A stretch of DNA of 9,304 nt from Fusobacteriota bacterium (GTDB lineage: Bacteria; Fusobacteriota; Fusobacteriia; Bac17; JAEWOZ01): NCBI GenBank assembly GCA_023399505.1, contig JAEWOZ010000121.1, positions 1-9,304 on the forward strand, given 5' to 3'. The translations under genes and the position numbers were made by a program. How positions within the stretch are numbered: the stretch's first letter is position 1; the number at the start of each line of letters is the position of its first letter. A model generated the notes under the pieces. That model was not told where the DNA came from, did not search any database, and was given only the letters and a program-made list of their open reading frames with translations. Positions 5,674 to 9,304 of the stretch are shown piece by piece.

Positions 5674-6234
5674 ATGATTAGTATAATTGGTTTAGGAAAT
5701 CCAGGATTTAAATATGAAAAGACAAGACATAATATAGGATTTATAGCTTTGGACTACATCTCCAAAGCTTTATCTTCTTCTCCTTTTCTTCCTAAATATT
5801 CAGGCTCAATTTCTCATGGTGAAATCGAAGGTAAAGAATTTAACCTTTTCAAACCCTTAACATATATGAATTTGAGTGGGAAAGCTGCATATCAATTGAA
5901 AAAAGATATTAATTTAGAGAACAAAAATATAGTTGTTTTATATGATGATGTAGATTTGCCTTTAGGTACTTTAAGAATAAGATCTAAAGGGAGTTCAGGT
6001 GGTCATAATGGAATAAAATCACTTATAGAATCTATAGGAGAAGATTTTATAAGGCTTAGAATAGGAATAGGAAAACCTACTCAAGATTCTAAAGACTATG
6101 TACTAGAAAATTTTAAAAAAGGTGAACTAGAAAAAATTTCTGCTATTTTACCCTCTATAAATAATGCAATTGAATTGATTATAAAAGGTAAAAGCTTAGA
6201 GGAGGTAATGAATGCTTATAACAGATCTTTATGA
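5674..6234 (+). CDS. pth: Peptidyl-tRNA hydrolase
   Basis: Cleaves the ester bond of peptidyl-tRNAs that drop off ribosomes, recycling tRNA in the cytoplasm; usually essential. The 186-residue length is normal for bacterial Pth. All signature elements are present: IIGLGNPGFKYEKTRHNIGF with N9 and catalytic H19, the KPLTYMNLSG block with N66, YDDVDLPLG with D91, and SGGHNGIKSL with H111 and N112. AGGTGA lies just before ATG 5674. It follows the receiver-like gene by 38 bases without a terminator, and its 3' end carries the ribosome binding site of the overlapping channel gene. Nothing appears missing. Confidence 0.97.
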   Translation: MISIIGLGNPGFKYEKTRHNIGFIALDYISKALSSSPFLPKYSGSISHGEIEGKEFNLFKPLTYMNLSGKAAYQLKKDINLENKNIVVLYDDVDLPLGTLRIRSKGSSGGHNGIKSLIESIGEDFIRLRIGIGKPTQDSKDYVLENFKKGELEKISAILPSINNAIELIIKGKSLEEVMNAYNRSL

Positions 6235-6718
6235 TTTTATGTCAGAAAAAATAATTTTTTGTGTTGATAAATTACTGAAGGTATCTTTTATACTTATATC
6301 TTCAAGTATTTTAACTCATTTAATAAAAAAGAGTTTTAAAAGTGTATCTAAGAGTGACAAATTTGATATAACTTTTGTCTATTTCTTACAATCATCTTTG
6401 TTAGTCTCTTTAAGAGTCTTAACATTTATAATAGTATTAAATATTTTTGGTATAAATATAAATAATCTTTTAACTCTAATAGGTGCTGTAGGTGTATCTC
6501 TCGGACTTGTTTTTAAAGATAGTCTTGTTAGTGCAGCTTCAGGATTTATAATTATATTTAATCGTACTATAAGAGCGGGAGATATAGTTAAAGTTGGAGA
6601 AATTGAAGGTTTAATTAAAGAAATACAGTTAATGCAAACTATTATTAAAACAGAAAAAGAAAATGTTATAATACCTAATAATTACTTTGTAAATAATTTT
6701 ATAAAAATCATAAAATAA
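6212..6718 (+). CDS. Short MscS-family mechanosensitive channel lacking the C-terminal cage
   Basis: A 168-residue membrane protein with three helices (about 14-38, 56-79, 85-117). The pore-helix and beta-domain block is clearly MscS-like: GAVGVSLGLVFKDSLVSAA, then NRTIRAGDIVKVGEIEG and ENVIIPNNYFV. The protein stops directly after the beta domain (NNFIKIIK), so the alpha/beta vestibule that forms roughly the last 100 residues of E. coli MscS is absent. This does not look like a recent break, because thyX begins ten bases later and leaves no remnant. The start at 6212 has GGAGG six bases upstream, inside pth; the 23-base overlap implies translational coupling. Expected role: release of solutes during hypo-osmotic shock, though gating without the cage may differ. 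Confidence 0.88.
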   Translation: MLITDLYDFMSEKIIFCVDKLLKVSFILISSSILTHLIKKSFKSVSKSDKFDITFVYFLQSSLLVSLRVLTFIIVLNIFGININNLLTLIGAVGVSLGLVFKDSLVSAASGFIIIFNRTIRAGDIVKVGEIEGLIKEIQLMQTIIKTEKENVIIPNNYFVNNFIKIIK

Positions 6719-6728
6719 GAGGTTAAAA

Positions 6729-8009
6729 ATGAATGATAAGTTGGATGTTTCTAAATATTGGCAAGAAGTTGAAGATGACCTTTTTGTAATAAAGGCAGAT
6801 GGTTTAGAAGATTTCAGAGCAGTAATGGGAGCTAAAACTAGCAGGGCTTCTGATCTAAATATAAGAGCTAATATAGACAAAGAAGGATTAGAAAAGTTTC
6901 TAAAAATGAATCTAGCAGGTTATGGTCATGCTTCAATTGGGGAAATGGCCTTTCCTACTGTACATCATAGAGGATTTGGATGGATAGGTGCTTGGTTAGT
7001 AGAAGATGATCCACTTTTTGTAGGACAAGAAGTATCTACAAGAGCTGTAGATATGAGACAAATTCCTAAAGCTTCAGAAATTTGTTATGATGCTCCAGCT
7101 TTTTTGAAAAAACAGCATGATTTCTTTTGGAATATTTTCAATGAATTAGATAAAGAAAATCAAGAGACAAAAGGATATAAATATGACCAAATTAGATGGG
7201 CACTTCCAGGAACAACTAAATTAGGTGTTACTTATATGATGAATGCAAGAGCTGCTATGAGACACCTTGAAAGATTGTCTTCAATACCATTTACAAAAAA
7301 AATATCTGAAAATTTTATGAAAGGTATTCAAAATTGTGCCCCTTTTGTTTATGATGCTTTAGTTAAAGGTCCTAGAACTATCCCTCACAGATGGACAAAG
7401 TTAGATAAAATAAAAATTAATAAAAAAGATCTTGATTTCCATAATTCTATTAAAGTAGAGGCACCTCTGAATTTAGAAGAGATGGAAATGTTTAAAAAAA
7501 TGCAAGAGGTAAATCCTAGAAAAAGAAAAGATTACTTAGATCCTATCTTCAAGACTTTAACCCCTTTTAAAGTTACTATTATTTGTTCCATAGCTTCTGC
7601 AAGAGACTGGCATAGACATAGACCAGTGATGCCTTGGACTATAAAAATCGTTGAAGACGAAAATGGGCAACCTTTTATAGCACCTTGGTATGAAATGAAA
7701 AATGTTGAAGGATTACAAAGAGAAATATCCAATTATATATTAGAGGGGTATAGTAAAGTTCAAGATATTATGAACAGCGAAAATAGTTATCAAGCCTTAT
7801 ATTTTCTGCCTTATGGTGCTTTAGTAGCAATAGAATGTCACGCTTCACTTCCAGATTTGCTTTATATGTTCGAATTAAGAGCTGCAGCAGGAGGAAATAA
7901 TTTTGAGTATAAAGCTCATGCTTTAGAGGGAATAAAGCAAATAACTAAAATAATGGGATCAGCTTTTACTACCTACCACTCTTTAGACAACGTTTTAAAG
8001 AACAGCTAG
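6729..8009 (+). CDS. thyX: Tandem ThyX-like flavin-dependent thymidylate synthase family protein
   Basis: ThyX makes dTMP from dUMP with methylene-tetrahydrofolate and FAD/NADPH. At 426 residues this protein is about twice a typical single-domain ThyX and shows two ThyX-like modules. Module 1 (about 20-210) has GYGHASIGEMAF (64-75), QEVSTRAV (100-107; the SxR end of the ThyX motif), RWALP (156-160) and MNARAAMRHL (171-180), but the RHR part is replaced by AWLVED. Module 2 (about 275-415) keeps ARDWHRHRP (291-299), LYFLPYGA (357-364) and FELRAA (381-386), but lacks the SxR part. GAGGT precedes ATG 6729. The gene is ten bases after the channel gene, so co-transcribed. The family call is firm at module level; whether the enzyme makes dTMP is inferred, since the canonical contiguous motif is split. 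Confidence 0.8.
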   Translation: MNDKLDVSKYWQEVEDDLFVIKADGLEDFRAVMGAKTSRASDLNIRANIDKEGLEKFLKMNLAGYGHASIGEMAFPTVHHRGFGWIGAWLVEDDPLFVGQEVSTRAVDMRQIPKASEICYDAPAFLKKQHDFFWNIFNELDKENQETKGYKYDQIRWALPGTTKLGVTYMMNARAAMRHLERLSSIPFTKKISENFMKGIQNCAPFVYDALVKGPRTIPHRWTKLDKIKINKKDLDFHNSIKVEAPLNLEEMEMFKKMQEVNPRKRKDYLDPIFKTLTPFKVTIICSIASARDWHRHRPVMPWTIKIVEDENGQPFIAPWYEMKNVEGLQREISNYILEGYSKVQDIMNSENSYQALYFLPYGALVAIECHASLPDLLYMFELRAAAGGNNFEYKAHALEGIKQITKIMGSAFTTYHSLDNVLKNS

Positions 8010-8038
8010 GTTAATTCTTAGCAAGGGGGAGGCTAAGA
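8005..8038 (+). promoter_or_regulatory. Competing hairpins at the thyX/ankyrin junction with the RBS in the loop
   Basis: CTTAGC (8017-8022) can pair perfectly with GCTAAG (8032-8037), plus one pair to the A of the start codon, leaving the very strong RBS AAGGGGGAG in the nine-base loop. The same arm can instead pair with GCTAGG (8005-8010; one G-U), which contains the thyX stop codon. The two pairings are exclusive, so ribosomes terminating on thyX could change access to the lipoprotein start. Confidence 0.45.
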
Positions 8039-9186
8039 TGAAAAAATTAATATTTTTCATTTTTATTCTAAGTTGTACAGGAAATAAAGAAAGATTTAAA
8101 GGAAATTTTGATAGAAGAGGAAATACGGAATTTAATCATGATATTGATAGCAAAAATGGATTTACAGAAGAATCTTTAGCAGATGAAGCTGAAAAAGCAA
8201 TTGAAAATGATAATCTGTCAAAACTTAAAGAACTTTTTTCAAAAGGATTAAGAATTAATAGAAAGTACAAAGGCAAGTCTTTATTATTTAGAGCAATCGA
8301 AGGTGATAAGAAAGTATGTACTAAATATCTATTATCACAAGGTGCAATAATTAGTGAAGAATTTGATAAAAGTAGTTTAAGAGATAAAGAAATAGGATGG
8401 GGAGAAGTTACAATCTCATCATGGCAAAGGTCACCTTCTTTAGACGAGTTATCAAAAGGTATATCCATTAGAGAATTGAAAGAACGTCAAAAGCAGTTCA
8501 TTGAGGATATATTTATAAAATTAAATCATAGACATTGCAAAGATGAAGAAAAATATATTTTGAATAGAATATTAGCAGGTGCTAATATTAACGAACTTGT
8601 GGAAGAAATTATTGATTACAGATACAGTTCTCTACATGCTTTAGCCTCTAGAGGTACCAAATTAATATTAGAAGAGTTTCTTAAGAGATATGAATGTGAT
8701 GTAAATGAAGTTGATAATGAAGGTCGAACTGCACTTTCTCACGCGATGGAAGGAAATATAATATTTGCTAAAGCTTTATTGGAAAATGGACTAGACCCTA
8801 ATATCCATAAATCTAACAATTTAAGCTATGCGCCTACAGTATATGCTATTCATAATTGGTTAAGCCATGAAGACGTAGAATTTTTGGAACTTTTAATTCA
8901 AAAAACTTTTAGAGAAGATATATTAAAAGAATCTTTAAAAGTTTTACAAAGTGATAAATTTAAAACTAATTTAAAAAACACTATTACCATTTCAATGAAA
9001 AGAATAGAAAGAATAGAAGACCAATTAAAAATTACCTCAAACGAAGATTTATTAAAGTTAAAAAAAGAACTAAATGAAAATACTACAAAAATTAGGAAAA
9101 TGATAATTTTAAAAGAAAATTTAGAAAAAAATTGTTATAAAAATTCTATTACAAAAAATATTCTGTTTACAGAAACTACTTTTTAG
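8038..9186 (+). CDS. Ankyrin-repeat lipoprotein
   Basis: A 382-residue protein with a lipoprotein signal: MKKLIFFIFI followed by LSC, with Cys 13 in an ILSC lipobox. The mature protein would be lipid-anchored at a periplasmic or outer-surface membrane face. Ankyrin-like helix-loop-helix units are visible at about 47-76, 78-105 (KSLLFRAIEGDKKVCTKYLL), 195-226 (SSLHALASRG), 228-259 (GRTALSHAMEGN, ALLENGLDPN) and 262-290; a charged linker of about 90 residues separates the two groups. The end (about 300-370) is Lys/Glu-rich and probably coiled coil. Ankyrin repeats bind other proteins; the partner is unknown. The start is fixed by a very strong GGGGGAGG. It follows thyX by 28 bases and is closed by its own terminator, so it is probably the last gene of the block. 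Confidence 0.85.
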   Translation: MKKLIFFIFILSCTGNKERFKGNFDRRGNTEFNHDIDSKNGFTEESLADEAEKAIENDNLSKLKELFSKGLRINRKYKGKSLLFRAIEGDKKVCTKYLLSQGAIISEEFDKSSLRDKEIGWGEVTISSWQRSPSLDELSKGISIRELKERQKQFIEDIFIKLNHRHCKDEEKYILNRILAGANINELVEEIIDYRYSSLHALASRGTKLILEEFLKRYECDVNEVDNEGRTALSHAMEGNIIFAKALLENGLDPNIHKSNNLSYAPTVYAIHNWLSHEDVEFLELLIQKTFREDILKESLKVLQSDKFKTNLKNTITISMKRIERIEDQLKITSNEDLLKLKKELNENTTKIRKMIILKENLEKNCYKNSITKNILFTETTF

Positions 9187-9196
9187 TAGTTTTTTT
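9173..9196 (+). terminator. Intrinsic terminator overlapping the lipoprotein stop codon
   Basis: AAACTACT (9173-9180), a TTTT loop and AGTAGTTT (9185-9192) form an eight-pair stem followed by a T-run. The TAG stop (9184-9186) lies inside the hairpin. It ends the rightward operon. Confidence 0.85.
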
Positions 9197-9215
9197 ATTA
9201 TATTTTTTTATTTAA

Positions 9216-9244
9216 TTGACAACATATTTCAAATATTGTATAAT
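9216..9244 (+). promoter_or_regulatory. Consensus sigma-70 promoter of the tRNA gene
   Basis: TTGACA (9216-9221), exactly 17 bases, then TATAAT (9239-9244): both hexamers and the spacing match the housekeeping consensus perfectly. The start site would be near 9251, about 20 bases before the tRNA 5' end, as expected for a strong stable-RNA promoter. Confidence 0.9.
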
Positions 9245-9271
9245 GTACTTCGTTAAGCTTAATAAGTAGTT

Positions 9272-9304
9272 CGGAGCATAGCGCAGCCAGGTAGCGCACT
9301 TGCC
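9272..9304 (+). tRNA. Partial tRNA, probably tRNA-Pro, cut by the window end
   Basis: The sequence reads as an acceptor strand CGGAGCA, linker TA, D-arm GCGC-AGCCAGGTA-GCGC, then A26 and the 5' anticodon-stem strand CTTGC, ending at position 32. The C at position 1, the GCGC D-stem and the AGCCAGGTA loop fit bacterial tRNA-Pro best. The anticodon lies just outside the window, so the identity is inferred. Confidence 0.85.

Noticed and set aside
6629..6880. Minus-strand frame across the channel/thyX junction
   Set aside because: Overlaps two well-supported genes, has no ribosome binding site and no recognisable protein features.
7532..7732. Minus-strand frame opposite thyX
   Set aside because: Shadow of the conserved ThyX region on the other strand.
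8136..8468. 110-codon minus-strand frame opposite the ankyrin lipoprotein gene
   Set aside because: Ser/Leu-rich shadow; the plus-strand gene has a lipobox, repeats and a very strong RBS.
1..9304. CRISPR array, insertion sequence or transposon ends
   Set aside because: No regularly spaced direct repeats, no transposase-like or integrase-like frame and no terminal inverted repeats were seen.

Overview
The window is strongly A+T-rich and looks like chromosomal DNA of a low-GC diderm (Gram-negative-type) bacterium. Evidence for an outer membrane is a secreted beta-barrel-like protein (1309-1821, minus) and a lipoprotein with a lipobox (8038-9186). The 7TMR-DISM receptor kinase, the large two-module ThyX-like protein and the ankyrin lipoprotein would fit a Bdellovibrionota/Bacteriovorax-like lineage or a spirochaete, but this placement is an inference and I hold it loosely.

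Layout. 1-350 holds a short ORF and out-of-frame coding-like sequence, probably a decayed gene. 364-1217 holds a short secreted-looking ORF followed, in the -1 frame, by a 196-residue protein of unknown function; the two may be one gene split by a frameshift at an A-run. A strong bidirectional hairpin terminator (about 1279-1310) separates these from a convergent outer-membrane-like gene on the minus strand. 1822-2282 is a 460-base divergent intergenic region with a good promoter-like pair (2131-2159) and a long nested hairpin (2198-2261).

Directly after that hairpin is a 23-residue ORF with a strong ribosome binding site (2283-2354). It is followed by a 783-residue seven-transmembrane sensor of histidine-kinase architecture (2418-4769), whose H-box histidine is replaced by asparagine and whose ATP-lid glycine box is degraded. 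The next gene (4859-5635), with its own good promoter, looks like a receiver domain whose phospho-acceptor aspartate is also asparagine. Structured leader, micropeptide, 7TM pseudokinase and pseudoreceiver form the most interesting unit here: a candidate peptide-sensing pathway that would not use His-Asp phosphotransfer.

The same rightward block continues with peptidyl-tRNA hydrolase (pth), a very short MscS-like channel whose start overlaps pth, a tandem ThyX-like protein, and an ankyrin-repeat lipoprotein whose ribosome binding site lies in a hairpin loop. A terminator hairpin overlaps the lipoprotein stop codon. The window ends in the first 33 bases of a tRNA, probably tRNA-Pro, with a perfect consensus sigma-70 promoter in front of it.
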